From contig JASFBA010000093.1 in assembly GCA_036172265.1 (NCBI GenBank), positions 1 through 50,614 of the forward strand: a DNA stretch of 50,614 bases. The letters run 5' to 3'. This DNA is from JASFBA01 sp036172265 (GTDB lineage: Bacteria; Chloroflexota; Chloroflexia; DTKN01). Below, in pieces: positions 40,792-49,375 of the stretch. Position numbers and translations under genes: made by a program. The stretch's first letter is position 1; the number at the start of each line of letters is the position of its first letter. Below the pieces are notes generated by a model. It did not search any database. It was not told the DNA's origin and was given only the letters and a program-made list of their open reading frames with translations.

Positions 40792-41568
40792 TCACGACCG
40801 CGTTCCCTGCATCTGGAGCAGGATGCGATAGGTGCAGAAGGTATAATAGCCCATCGCCGCGCAGAGGTAGAGGCCCAGAAGGCCGTCCTTCCAGCCGGAT
40901 AGGACGATGTAGCGCCGCCAGAACTCCCGAAGCGGCCGGGTCAGGAGGTGGCGGGGACAAGCCCGTACCCCCCTTTCCCACAGGGAAGCGGCCTCCAACC
41001 GGGCGTAGCGCCGTTGCTTGGCCCGGAACTCGACCAGGGTGTCCACGTTATAGTGCAGGAGATGTCCGGAAAGGTATGCCGCCCGCCCCTGCAACTGAAC
41101 GACCTCGTGGACTTTTTGCTCCTCCGGATAGCGCGCCCGTTCCCGCCAGAGCAGGCGCAACTGATGGTCCGGATACCAGCCGGCATGGCGGACCGGCCGG
41201 CCAAAGAAGTAGTTATGCCGGGGAATCCAGTAGCCGACGACGGCCTGGGGATCGCCCGCGTCCGGCTCAGAGGCGGTGGCTTCGGCAATTTCCCGACACA
41301 GTTCCGCCGTGGCCCGCTCATCGGCATCGAGGAAAAAGACCCAACGGTAGCGACACAGTTCCAGCGCCCGGTTGCGCAACTGGGCAAAGGAGACGAAGGG
41401 GACCGGTTCGATACGGGCACCCTTTTCCCGACAGATGGCGGCGGTCCGGTCTCGGCTCTCCGGGTCTAGCACGACCAGCACCTCGTCGGCCAGGCCCTGG
41501 ACGCTTTCCAGGCAGCCGGCAATGTAGCGCTCTTCATTTTTGGCCGGAACGGCCACCGAGAGGCCCAT
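40792..41568 (-). CDS. Family 2 glycosyltransferase (WaaE/KdtX-like)
   Basis: 258 residues. GT-A fold: LSVAVPAKNEERYIAGCLESV at the start (split by eye into AVPAKNEE and the first helix), the DxD-type motif FFLDADERAT at about 78-87, and the HEVVQLQGRAAYLSGHLLHYN region common to WaaE-like enzymes. A hydrophobic C-terminus (GLYLCAAMGYYTFCTYRILL) suggests membrane association. Substrate unknown, probably cell-surface glycan. Start 4 bases after the next glycosyltransferase, same transcript. Confidence 0.85.
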   Translation of the reverse strand: MGLSVAVPAKNEERYIAGCLESVQGLADEVLVVLDPESRDRTAAICREKGARIEPVPFVSFAQLRNRALELCRYRWVFFLDADERATAELCREIAEATASEPDAGDPQAVVGYWIPRHNYFFGRPVRHAGWYPDHQLRLLWRERARYPEEQKVHEVVQLQGRAAYLSGHLLHYNVDTLVEFRAKQRRYARLEAASLWERGVRACPRHLLTRPLREFWRRYIVLSGWKDGLLGLYLCAAMGYYTFCTYRILLQMQGTRS

Positions 41569-41572
41569 TTCC

Positions 41573-42505
41573 TCACCTCATCGCCGCAACCTGGCGGTAG
41601 GCTTCCAATCTTTGCTCCCGTTCCTCCGGCGTGATCCGCCCGGCGCGGCAGTCCCGACGGTCCTTCCAGGCCCGCCAGGCCAGCCCCAGACGGGTAATTC
41701 GGCGGTGTGCCCAGAGAAAGGCCGGGGAATAGTACTTGCGAAAGAAGCGGTAACGGCTGCGGTGCAGTTCGACGAACATACGGGCGGCCAGTTGCTTCGT
41801 ACTCTGCCCGCCATAGTGCAGGACGCGGGCTGCCGGGACGTGATAGACCTTCCAGCCAACCTGTTTCAGCCGATAGCAAAGGTCCACCTCTTCCACGTAC
41901 ATAAAATACCCCTCATCCAACAGCCCCACCTCCGACAGCGCCTCCCGTCGCAGGAGCAAGCAGGCTCCCAGCGGATGATCCATCGGGAAAGGGCTTTCTC
42001 CGTACATCTGGCGGTAGCGCCCGTTCAGGGGCGAGCGGTAGAGCCGGCCGTGGATGGGGAAAAAGTCGAAGAACGACATGAGCAGCGTGGGAAAAGTAAA
42101 GGCGTTCTCCTGGATGGAGCCGTCGGGGTTCAGGAGGCGAGGGCCGGCCGCCCCGACCTCAGGATGGGCCTCCATAAATGCCACGAGCGTTTCCAACGCA
42201 CCTTCCTCCACCCGTGTGTCGGGGTTGAGGAGGAGGGCGTAATTCGGAGCCTTGGAATCGGGAAAGCCCAGGGCGCGCAGGCCCTGGTTGGCCGCCCGGG
42301 CAAAGCCATAGTTTTCAGGGTTGGCCAACAGGAGGACCTGGGGAAACTCCCGCCGCACCATCTCTACGGCGTCGTCGGTGGAGGCGTTGTCTACCACTAC
42401 GACCTTATGGGGCAGGGTGCAGCCTTGTAAAGAGGAGAGGCAACCCCGCAGCAGGCCGGCGGTGTTATAGTGCACGATGACGATGCCCAGGGAGAGGTCG
42501 GCCAT
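41573..42505 (-). CDS. Family 2 glycosyltransferase (rhamnosyltransferase-like)
   Basis: 310 residues. It begins LGIVIVHYNTAGLLRGCLSSL, followed by VVVDNASTDDAVEMVR and LLLNPDTRVEEGALE (DxD region, about 96), then GPRLLNPDGSIQ and LLRREALSEVGLLDEGYFMYVEEVDLCYRL split over 185-215. This is the pattern of WbbL-type rhamnosyltransferases. The C-terminus is basic. Likely in surface polysaccharide synthesis. It lies 9 bases after def; that pairing is probably accidental. Confidence 0.85.
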   Translation of the reverse strand: MADLSLGIVIVHYNTAGLLRGCLSSLQGCTLPHKVVVVDNASTDDAVEMVRREFPQVLLLANPENYGFARAANQGLRALGFPDSKAPNYALLLNPDTRVEEGALETLVAFMEAHPEVGAAGPRLLNPDGSIQENAFTFPTLLMSFFDFFPIHGRLYRSPLNGRYRQMYGESPFPMDHPLGACLLLRREALSEVGLLDEGYFMYVEEVDLCYRLKQVGWKVYHVPAARVLHYGGQSTKQLAARMFVELHRSRYRFFRKYYSPAFLWAHRRITRLGLAWRAWKDRRDCRAGRITPEEREQRLEAYRQVAAMR

Positions 42506-42514
42506 CGGGTCGGT

Positions 42515-43072
42515 CTATGCCGCCCGGGAAACCGGGATCGGGGACGGTTCCTCCTCGGCCGGGCGCACCAAGGTGGAGAGGTCGGTCACCCGGTCGGTGA
42601 AGAGGATGCCTTCCAGGTGGTCGATTTCGTGCTGGAGGATACGGGCCAGGAATCCTTCGGCGCGCATCTTCTTCCGCCGGCCCTGGCGGTCCTGGAAGCG
42701 CACTTCCACCGCCTGGGCGCGGGCCACCTCCCCATACCAACCGACCAGGCTCAGGCAGCCCTCCTCCCCGATCTGCTCTTCCGGCGAAAAGGACGCGATC
42801 TCGGGGTTGCAGAGGACAAAGAGCATCCCCGGCCGGTGGGAAGTTTCCTCTTGCCCTTCTTTCTCGGCCGGCAGTTCGGCTACAATGACCCGCTGGAGAA
42901 CGCCGATCTGCGGCGCGGCCAGGCCCACGCCCCGGTGCGCCCGCATTGTCTCGATCATATCGGCGATCAGGCGTTCCAGAGCCGAGTCGAAACGCCGTAC
43001 CCGGCTCGACTTCCGACGCAGGATGGCCTCGTCCTGCGGATCAGTGGCCTGAAGGATGCGATGTACGGCCAT
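42515..43072 (-). CDS. def: Peptide deformylase
   Basis: 185 residues. All three motifs: GVGLAAPQIG (about 50-59), EEGCLS (about 105) and QHEIDHLEG (about 148-156), giving the Cys and two His metal ligands and the catalytic Glu. It removes formyl from nascent Met. ATG 43072 has only a weak AGGTG upstream; the frame to 43183 is unsupported. A promoter candidate lies at 43174-43202. First gene of a unit with two glycosyltransferases. Confidence 0.95.
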   Translation of the reverse strand: MAVHRILQATDPQDEAILRRKSSRVRRFDSALERLIADMIETMRAHRGVGLAAPQIGVLQRVIVAELPAEKEGQEETSHRPGMLFVLCNPEIASFSPEEQIGEEGCLSLVGWYGEVARAQAVEVRFQDRQGRRKKMRAEGFLARILQHEIDHLEGILFTDRVTDLSTLVRPAEEEPSPIPVSRAA

Positions 43073-43173
43073 ATCTCTACACCTGTAGCAAAATCGGTTT
43101 CTCAATATTCTAACCGACTTTCGCCCTTGTCTCCGTAAGCCCCGACACAATCTTCTAGGGACATCCGGTACGA

Positions 43174-43202
43174 AGGATACCACAACCGACTCGGAATTGC
43201 AA
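43174..43202 (-). promoter_or_regulatory. Possible promoter for def
   Basis: TTGCAA (43197-43202), 17 bp and TATCCT (43174-43179) on the minus strand, about 100 bases before def. The remaining gap (43203-43317) shows only weak hairpins and a 7-bp-repeat trace (GTTGATCGTT on the minus strand). Confidence 0.4.
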
Positions 43203-43317
43203 ACCGGACACCGGTAAGCCGCCCCGCACCGCTGGCGATGCGGAACAAGTTGCCGTTCATTACCCCCATCCGCCTATTATGCCGACGCTCCGTACCCTCC
43301 GCGCCCCCTCCAAACGA

Positions 43318-43893
43318 TCAACGTTGCTCAACACCTCGCAAGCCCAGCGCGTCGGCGATTCCCTGCATCCCCCGGAGTACGAGGGCGATATGCTGCTCCA
43401 GCGGCACCCCCAGTTCGGCCGCTCCCTGCTCGATCTCCTGGCGGTTGACCCCCCGGGCGAAGGCCTTATCCTTCCACTTGCCTTTGACCGAATCCACGGT
43501 CACATCCAGGATGCTCTTGCTGGGGCGGACCAGGGCCACGGCCACGATGAGGCCGGTCAGTTCGTCTACGGCGAAGAGGGCCTTGGCCATCCGGCTGGTA
43601 CGGGGAATGCCGGTATAAGAGGCATGGCCGCCCACCGCTTGGACGATCTCTTCCGGCCAGCCGCGCTCGCGCAGAACCTCCATTCCGGCCCAGACGTGGG
43701 TCTCGGCGGTGGGGTTCTGCTCGTAGTCAAAGTCGTGAATCAGGCCGACCAGTCCCCAGAGTTCCTCATCCTCGCCGAAGTGGCGGGCATAGGCCCGCAT
43801 GGCCGCCTCGACGGCCAGGGCGTGCTTGATGAGGTTCGGGTTATGGGTGAACTCGGTCAGCAACTTCCAGGCTTCCTCACGGGTGGGGAACAT
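43318..43893 (-). CDS. HD domain phosphohydrolase
   Basis: 191 residues. An HDIG-like core: KHALAVEAAMRAYARHF, then LVGLIHDFDYEQNP (HD at about 53), ETHVWAGMEVLRERGWPE and VGGHASYTG, giving the metal-binding histidines and aspartates of small HD hydrolases. Substrate unknown. AGGAGG sits 4 bases before ATG 43893; the frame extends to 43980 without support. It lies 8 bases after the secreted peptidase gene. Confidence 0.85.
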   Translation of the reverse strand: MFPTREEAWKLLTEFTHNPNLIKHALAVEAAMRAYARHFGEDEELWGLVGLIHDFDYEQNPTAETHVWAGMEVLRERGWPEEIVQAVGGHASYTGIPRTSRMAKALFAVDELTGLIVAVALVRPSKSILDVTVDSVKGKWKDKAFARGVNRQEIEQGAAELGVPLEQHIALVLRGMQGIADALGLRGVEQR

Positions 43894-43901
43894 ATCTCCT
43901 C

Positions 43902-45230
43902 CTACTTGCGGAGCACCTCGTTGCACAGGCGTGCGATCAAAGGCAACAGCAAGACCAGGCCCAGGCAAGGAAAAGCCCAAGGAGATGGGGACACCGTCGG
44001 TTCGACAGGTGAAGAGGTCTTGGTCGGTTGAACAGTTGGGAGCATGGTGGCGGTCGGCGAAGGCGAAATGGGCGGCAAGGTGCGAATACCGAAGGGAACG
44101 GCGGTTGGGAAGGGTGTAGGTTCGGGTTCTGGGGCTGCCCCCAATTCAGCCCGCCACCGGTTCACAAAGTCTCGGGGAAAGAGGCCAAAAACCTCTCGAA
44201 AAGCCTCCCGGTCATTGAAACGAGGGCCGGCTTCTTTATAGGCCTGCAGGTAGCGGCCCAACTTTTCCCAGCCGTAATCTTCAATAAGCGTCTTGACCAG
44301 ACTGTAACTCTGGGCGTAGGCTAACTTGGCTTGCTCCCGGTCGGTCGGAAACCCGCCGACAATAAAGGAAAGCGGCAACAGCCGGTCTTCAGCGGCCGCT
44401 TCGGCTACCTGAGCATCATAATAGTAAGATGCGTAAGATAGGACTGCACACTCGTTATAAACAGCCAGCCCCTCGTCCAACCAGATCGGAGGAACTGCGT
44501 AGGGATTGTCCGTCAACTGAAAGAAGAGAAGGTGTGAAATTTCGTGAGGAACAATATATTGCATAGAAATATAATCTTCGGGCTCGATGATCTGCACCGT
44601 GATCCCTGCTGAGGGAAAAGCCATGCCGCCAAGCCATTCCTTTAGCGGGGGAAACGCGGTGCGAAAGTCGTCCATATCGCCATAGACAAGGACACGGATA
44701 GGAAAATCGAGTCGAGCCCCCAGGTTTCCCTCTAGTTGGCGGAGGGAAGTGCTGGCAATACGGTAGAGTTCTTGGCCGAAGTCATCTCCCCCTGCATACC
44801 AGAAGACGGCAACCTCATCGTCCCCCAGGGTTTTCCAAGGAAAGCGGATATCATCATAGTAAAAGGTCTTTTCTTTTGTCGTCAAAACGTGGCCGGCCTC
44901 ATCCTCAACTTTCCAAAAATATATAATGGGTGCTCCCGGTGGGATGATGCTGTTGGCGGTATACCAACGCCAGGAGGCCTGGACATGCTGGCCCGGGTCG
45001 AACTGGAGGGGACACACGGTAGGGGAGTCTTCCCCACGGATCCAGTAATACAGGGTAATCTTGGTAATCCGAAGTTGACCCTCCACTTCGACATGGAAAA
45101 GAAGTTTCTCCGGAAAATCGTTCTCCAGACGTTCTGAGGCGATGCGGATAGGCTCCTGGGCCCAGACTTTCCCTGGGGAAAAACTGGCGACCATCAGGAT
45201 GAGAAGGAGCCAGGCCGTTGCCTTTTTCAT
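43902..45230 (-). CDS. Secreted, membrane-anchored gluzincin-like peptidase (MA family)
   Basis: 442 residues. Signal peptide (KKATAWLLLILMVASFSPGKVWAQ, cleavage near AQE about 25), an N-terminal beta domain with WIRGEDSP and FYYDDIRFPW, then the zinc motif HEISH at about 226 and the third-ligand helix WLDEGLAVYNE about 25 residues later. A Pro/Thr/Ser-rich stretch (about 365-415) leads to a C-terminal membrane helix and a short basic end. It would act outside the membrane. Codons are less GC-rich than in the neighbours. GGGTGG precedes ATG 45230. Confidence 0.8.
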   Translation of the reverse strand: MKKATAWLLLILMVASFSPGKVWAQEPIRIASERLENDFPEKLLFHVEVEGQLRITKITLYYWIRGEDSPTVCPLQFDPGQHVQASWRWYTANSIIPPGAPIIYFWKVEDEAGHVLTTKEKTFYYDDIRFPWKTLGDDEVAVFWYAGGDDFGQELYRIASTSLRQLEGNLGARLDFPIRVLVYGDMDDFRTAFPPLKEWLGGMAFPSAGITVQIIEPEDYISMQYIVPHEISHLLFFQLTDNPYAVPPIWLDEGLAVYNECAVLSYASYYYDAQVAEAAAEDRLLPLSFIVGGFPTDREQAKLAYAQSYSLVKTLIEDYGWEKLGRYLQAYKEAGPRFNDREAFREVFGLFPRDFVNRWRAELGAAPEPEPTPFPTAVPFGIRTLPPISPSPTATMLPTVQPTKTSSPVEPTVSPSPWAFPCLGLVLLLPLIARLCNEVLRK

Positions 45231-45269
45231 CTGACCACCCCTTGGTCCTGAGGGGATATAGGACAAAAA

Positions 45270-46553
45270 CTACTGTACCACCGGCAAGGTAAGCAGGGCG
45301 TGTGGGACGATCAGGACATCCAGTTCCCGGCCCTGGCGCTCCTGCACCCAGGCCAGAGCCTCCTCCATCGTCGCCATCGGGACCATCTTGACCTCACGGA
45401 CCACCTCCGGCCAGGCCGCGCCCACGATGACGATCTGGGCCTCGCAGAGGACCTTGGCCACGATAAAGGCGCGCTGCTCGCCCGGCGGATAGCCCTCCCG
45501 ACGCAGCCGTTCGACCAGGGCCGGCATGCTCTGGGCTTCCTTCAGGGCCTGGTAGAAGCGCTGCTCGCCGGCACCCTCGCCGGCCCCTTCCGGACAGGCG
45601 GCCGGAACGATGTAGGTGCCGCCTGGACGTACTACCGGCGTGGGGGCAAAGTGCAGGTAGGTGGGAGCCCGGCTGGCTTGGTAGAGGTTGGCGTCCTTGG
45701 GATAGCCCACCCCGGCGATGGCCACATCGTATTGCTGGGGGATGGGCACCTCGTAGAGGGCGCGGGCCACCTCCACCAGTTCGCGGAAGGCGGCGATGGG
45801 ATCGCCGGCCCGGACGGCGATGACACGTTTTTCCTCATCCAGGACGACGTTGACGATAAAGCGCAGGCCGGCCCGCCGAGCCGCCTCCTCCAGGGCCTCG
45901 CGGAAGGGATTGCCCTCGATCCGCCCCAGACGGGTGCCAGGATGCTCCAGCATCTGCGGGCCGTGGGTGTAGGCGATCATGGCCTCGCCGGCCGCCCCTA
46001 CCGAAAGCGTCTTGGCTCCGCCGGAGTAGCCGGCGTACTGATGCGGTTCCACGATGCCGGTGGCAATGAGGAGGTCGGATTCATAGGCCAGGCGATTGAC
46101 CGAGAGCGGGACGCCCGATTCGGTCTTCCCCAGGTCCACCAGCCCTTCCGGGTCGCGAGCATCATGGTCCACGACGCGGTAGCGGCGCACCACCTCGACC
46201 CCCAGTTTGGCGATCTTTTCCGCTTCCGTGCTGGGGCGGTGCATTCCCACGGCACAGAGAAAGGTGACGTTTTCCTCGGCCACACCGGCGGCGTGGAGTT
46301 CCTCCAGGATGGGACCGACGAGGAGGTAGTCCGGGCAGGCCCGGGTCATATCGGTGAAGGCGATGCAGACCCGGTCGGAGGGGCGGGCCAGGGCGCGCAA
46401 GGGAGGCGAGCCGACCGGATGGGCCAAGGCCTCGCGGACGGCGGCCGGCACGTCTGCAAGCGGAGGTATGGGGCGCGATTCTACCACCATCCCCCGCATG
46501 CCGGCCGGCAGGGAAAAAGAGAGCCTCCCCTTGCCGTAAGGAACGCGGTACAT
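45270..46553 (-). CDS. larA: LarA-like nickel-dependent racemase/epimerase
   Basis: 427 residues. LarA landmarks: FTDMTRACPD (D and R of the DxxR substrate motif), GMHRPST with a catalytic-type H, EPHQYAGYSGGAKTLSVG carrying a His and the lysine that would hold the nickel-pincer cofactor, and YPKDANLYQA near the C-terminal half. Members racemise lactate or related 2-hydroxyacids. larB, larC and larE for the cofactor are not in the window. It lies 22 bases after an Ldh_2-family dehydrogenase gene, so the two could handle both stereoisomers of one hydroxyacid. Confidence 0.85.
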   Translation of the reverse strand: MYRVPYGKGRLSFSLPAGMRGMVVESRPIPPLADVPAAVREALAHPVGSPPLRALARPSDRVCIAFTDMTRACPDYLLVGPILEELHAAGVAEENVTFLCAVGMHRPSTEAEKIAKLGVEVVRRYRVVDHDARDPEGLVDLGKTESGVPLSVNRLAYESDLLIATGIVEPHQYAGYSGGAKTLSVGAAGEAMIAYTHGPQMLEHPGTRLGRIEGNPFREALEEAARRAGLRFIVNVVLDEEKRVIAVRAGDPIAAFRELVEVARALYEVPIPQQYDVAIAGVGYPKDANLYQASRAPTYLHFAPTPVVRPGGTYIVPAACPEGAGEGAGEQRFYQALKEAQSMPALVERLRREGYPPGEQRAFIVAKVLCEAQIVIVGAAWPEVVREVKMVPMATMEEALAWVQERQGRELDVLIVPHALLTLPVVQ

Positions 46554-46575
46554 CCCACACCTCCGGAAATGGACC

Positions 46576-47700
46576 TCAGAGGGGAAAAGTCACCCCGACC
46601 TCGCCGGCGATGGCCCGGAGGTCTTCGTAGACCTTGCGGATCAATGGCACCCCCTCGCGCCGGTTGCGTTCGGTGGCCTCGAACTCCTTTTCGCCGTGGA
46701 TGTAGATACGGGTCTGCCCTTCGGCCTTGGGCGAATCCTTCAGGCGGCGGATCAGGTCGTCCAAGGTGGCCCGAAAGTCCTCCTCCGGACGGAAGCCGTC
46801 TATGCGCCAGGCTCCGAAAAAGTGGCCGACGTTGGCCGGGAGCGGCCGGCCTTCGGGCGTTTTGGGGTAGATGGTATCGGCGTAGCCGGCACCCGGAAGG
46901 ACGCCGCAGAGGATATCCACAAGAAGGGCCAGGCCGTAGCCCTTGTGGCCGCTCAGGAGTTCGCCGGCTCCGCCCAGGGGAAGGAGGCCGCCGCCGGCAC
47001 GGTCTTTCAGGTTGCGCAGGACGCGGCCGGCATCGGTGGTATCCAGGCCGCGTTCATCGGTAGCCCAGCCGATGGGCATGGGCTTGCCCAGGCGATCGTA
47101 GACCTCGAGTTTGCCCCGGGGGACGGTGCTGGTGGCCATATCCAGGACAAAGGGGCGTTCGCGGCCGGCCGGGGCGGCCACGGCGATGGGGTTGGTACCC
47201 AGGAGGGCGTTCCGGCCGAAAGTGGGGACAACCAGGACGTCGGCGTTGGTCATCGAAAGGCCGATGAGGTTGCCGGCCTCCAAGGCCATCATGGCATAGT
47301 AGCCGGCGATGCCGTAGTGGTTGGAATTGCGCACGGCGACGAAGCCGGCCCCCACGGCCTGGGCCTTTTCTATCGCCAGCCGCATGGCCCGCACGCCCAC
47401 CGGCTGGCCCAGCCCGGCCCCGCCGTCCACAAGGGCCGTGGCCGGCGTCTCATACACCACCCGGATCTCCGGCCGGGGAATCATTACCCCATCGCGAATG
47501 CCCTGCACATAGCGTCGCAGCCGGGCTACCCCATGAGAGTCGATTCCCCGCAGGTCGGCGGCGACCAGGACATCGGCGGTGATACGAGCATCCTCCTCCG
47601 GAACGTCCAGGGCGACAAAGACTGTTGCTACATACTCCAGCAGCCGCTCCGGGTTGACCCGGATGATCTCCGTCTCTGGCATGATTTCCGTCTCTGGCAT
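46576..47700 (-). CDS. Malate/L-lactate dehydrogenase family (Ldh_2) oxidoreductase
   Basis: 374 residues. The family segments ADLRGIDSHGVARL (about 48-61, catalytic H), VRNSNHYGIAGYYAMMAL and TNADVLVVPTFG, NPIAVAAPAG, VLDMATSTVPRGK and LLSGHKGYGLALLVD are present. NAD(P)H-dependent reduction of a 2-oxoacid; substrates in the family include malate, lactate, ureidoglycolate and sulfolactate. The start carries an 18-base tandem duplication (MPETEI twice), with GGAGG suiting the outer ATG at 47700. Promoter at 47736-47764. First gene of the unit with larA. Confidence 0.88.
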   Translation of the reverse strand: MPETEIMPETEIIRVNPERLLEYVATVFVALDVPEEDARITADVLVAADLRGIDSHGVARLRRYVQGIRDGVMIPRPEIRVVYETPATALVDGGAGLGQPVGVRAMRLAIEKAQAVGAGFVAVRNSNHYGIAGYYAMMALEAGNLIGLSMTNADVLVVPTFGRNALLGTNPIAVAAPAGRERPFVLDMATSTVPRGKLEVYDRLGKPMPIGWATDERGLDTTDAGRVLRNLKDRAGGGLLPLGGAGELLSGHKGYGLALLVDILCGVLPGAGYADTIYPKTPEGRPLPANVGHFFGAWRIDGFRPEEDFRATLDDLIRRLKDSPKAEGQTRIYIHGEKEFEATERNRREGVPLIRKVYEDLRAIAGEVGVTFPL

Positions 47701-47735
47701 GATGATCCTCCTCCTTGAAGTCTTTCTAGGCAGTA

Positions 47736-47764
47736 AGTATACCACCTGGTGAATTTTTTGGCAA
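47736..47764 (-). promoter_or_regulatory. Promoter of the dehydrogenase-larA unit
   Basis: TTGCCA (47759-47764), 17 bp and TATACT (47736-47741) on the minus strand, 36 bases before the start. Confidence 0.65.
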
Positions 47765-47971
47765 AGTGGGATGCTAGACGCAGGCGAAATCGCCGCATGT
47801 CGCCTTGGGTTCACGAAAACGCCATTTTGTCGGCAACCGGACGCCGGCGACTTACGTTGCTCTTGACGCTTTTTGCGGTGCACCAGGCCCCCATTTCGTC
47901 GGCGATTTCCCCAGAACCTGGAGGACGGGTGTCATGCCTGCCCGCACACCGATGTTGTTTCTCCTCGTCGG
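47765..47971. other. Intergenic stretch without recognisable gene
   Basis: Open frames cross it, but none has a start signal or familiar sequence. It separates two divergent promoters. No repeat of the families seen elsewhere was found. Confidence 0.5.
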
Positions 47972-48000
47972 TTGAAATTTTTTCCCTCCGGTGGTATGAT
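47972..48000 (+). promoter_or_regulatory. coaBC promoter
   Basis: TTGAAA (47972-47977), 17 bp and TATGAT (47995-48000), with a leader of about 115 bases before coaBC. Confidence 0.6.
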
Positions 48001-48124
48001 TTTCGGCGGCGGAGGACGACTTCGTCAACGGTACACTCTCAGAGGAACCGGAGGTCTGTGCAGGATCGAGCAGAGGCCAACCTGGCATTGTCAGCGGTTC
48101 TCACTGCCGGCACCGGAGGAACCC

Positions 48125-49375
48125 ATGTTCCTGCATCGGGCAAACATCGTCCTGGGGGTCACCGGCGGCATCGCCGCTTATAAAGCGGCCGACCTTGTAA
48201 GCAAACTCGTCCAGGCCGGTGCCACCGTGGACGTAGTGATGACCGAGGTGGCGGCCCGCTTCGTCGGCCCGCTCACCTTCCAGGCGCTCACCGGCCGGCC
48301 GGTACACCTAGACCCCTTCCGCCTTCTGGAACAGACCGAAATGCCCCACCTTTCCCTGGCCCAGCGGGCGCACGTCCTGGTCATCGCGCCGGCCACGGCC
48401 AATACGCTTGCCAAACTGGCCCATGGCCTTGCCGATAACCTCCTCTGCGCCGTCGCCCTGGCCACCCGGGCGCCGCTCATCCTGGCCCCGGCGATGGACA
48501 CCGACATGTGGGAGCACCCGGCGACCCAGGAGAATCTGGAGGTGCTGCGCCGGCGCGGGGCCTGGATCGTAGGCCCCGCCGAGGGAAGGCTCGCCTCTGG
48601 CCGCATCGGGCGCGGGCGGATGGCAGAAGTCCCCGAAATCCTGGGCACCATCCGGCTGGTGTTGGGACAGGATGGCCCGCTTGCCGGGAAACGAGTGCTC
48701 GTCACGGCCGGCGGCACCCAGGAGCCGCTCGACCCGGTGCGCTACTTGGGCAACCGCTCCTCCGGCAAGATGGGCTATGCCCTGGCCCAGACGGCTCTGG
48801 ACCGGGGGGCCGCTGTCACCCTGGTAACGGCACCGACCGCACTCCATCCGCCGGTGGGAGCGAAACGGGTGGAGGTGCGCACGGCCGAGGAGATGCGCGC
48901 CGCAGTCCTGGCTGCCCTGCCGGAGTGCGACATCCTGGTGATGGCCGCGGCCGTGGCCGACTTCCGGCCGGCCGAGGTGGCCGGGCAGAAGATCAAGAAA
49001 GGGGCCGGCCTGACCCTGCACCTGGAACGTACCCCCGACATCCTGGCCGAGGTCGCCGCCGAACGCGAGCGCAGCGGCCGGCCGGCTCTGGTGGTAGGCT
49101 TTGCCGCCGAGACCGAGGACCTCCTGCGCAACGCCCGGGCCAAACTGGAGGCCAAACGCCTCGACCTGATCGTGGCCAACGACGTCTCCTCGCCCGACAG
49201 CGGCTTCGGCGCGGATACCAACCGCGTGATCCTGCTCGACCGCTACGGCCTGGAACAGGCGTTGCCGCTTCTTCCCAAGGAAGAGGTGGCCGGCCGGGTC
49301 TGGGAGTGGGTGGTGGAAAAATACATAGGTATAGCCAAGCCCCGCTCCGGGCAGGAGGCGGCAAAACTGATATGA
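48125..49375 (+). CDS. coaBC: Phosphopantothenoylcysteine decarboxylase / phosphopantothenate-cysteine ligase
   Basis: 416 residues; two steps of coenzyme A synthesis. CoaC part (about 1-180): FMN-binding LGVTGGIAAYKAADL, PHLSLAQRAHVLVIAPATANTLAK with the active-site His, then APAMDTDMWEHPATQ, where the well-studied enzymes have PAMN, and RLASGRIGRGRMAE, where they have a Cys (ACG). CoaB part (about 185-400): VLVTAGGTQEPLDPVRYLGNRSSGKMGYALA, AAAVADFRP, KIKK, and the closing FAAETEDLLRNARAKL and NDVS. The ATG at 48125 has GGAGGA ahead. Both substitutions may mark a subclass rather than loss. Confidence 0.94.
   Translation: MFLHRANIVLGVTGGIAAYKAADLVSKLVQAGATVDVVMTEVAARFVGPLTFQALTGRPVHLDPFRLLEQTEMPHLSLAQRAHVLVIAPATANTLAKLAHGLADNLLCAVALATRAPLILAPAMDTDMWEHPATQENLEVLRRRGAWIVGPAEGRLASGRIGRGRMAEVPEILGTIRLVLGQDGPLAGKRVLVTAGGTQEPLDPVRYLGNRSSGKMGYALAQTALDRGAAVTLVTAPTALHPPVGAKRVEVRTAEEMRAAVLAALPECDILVMAAAVADFRPAEVAGQKIKKGAGLTLHLERTPDILAEVAAERERSGRPALVVGFAAETEDLLRNARAKLEAKRLDLIVANDVSSPDSGFGADTNRVILLDRYGLEQALPLLPKEEVAGRVWEWVVEKYIGIAKPRSGQEAAKLI

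Noticed and set aside
40780..40800. Bidirectional terminator between folC and the converging glycosyltransferase gene
   Set aside because: The gap is 3 bases and no stem with a T-run could be found.
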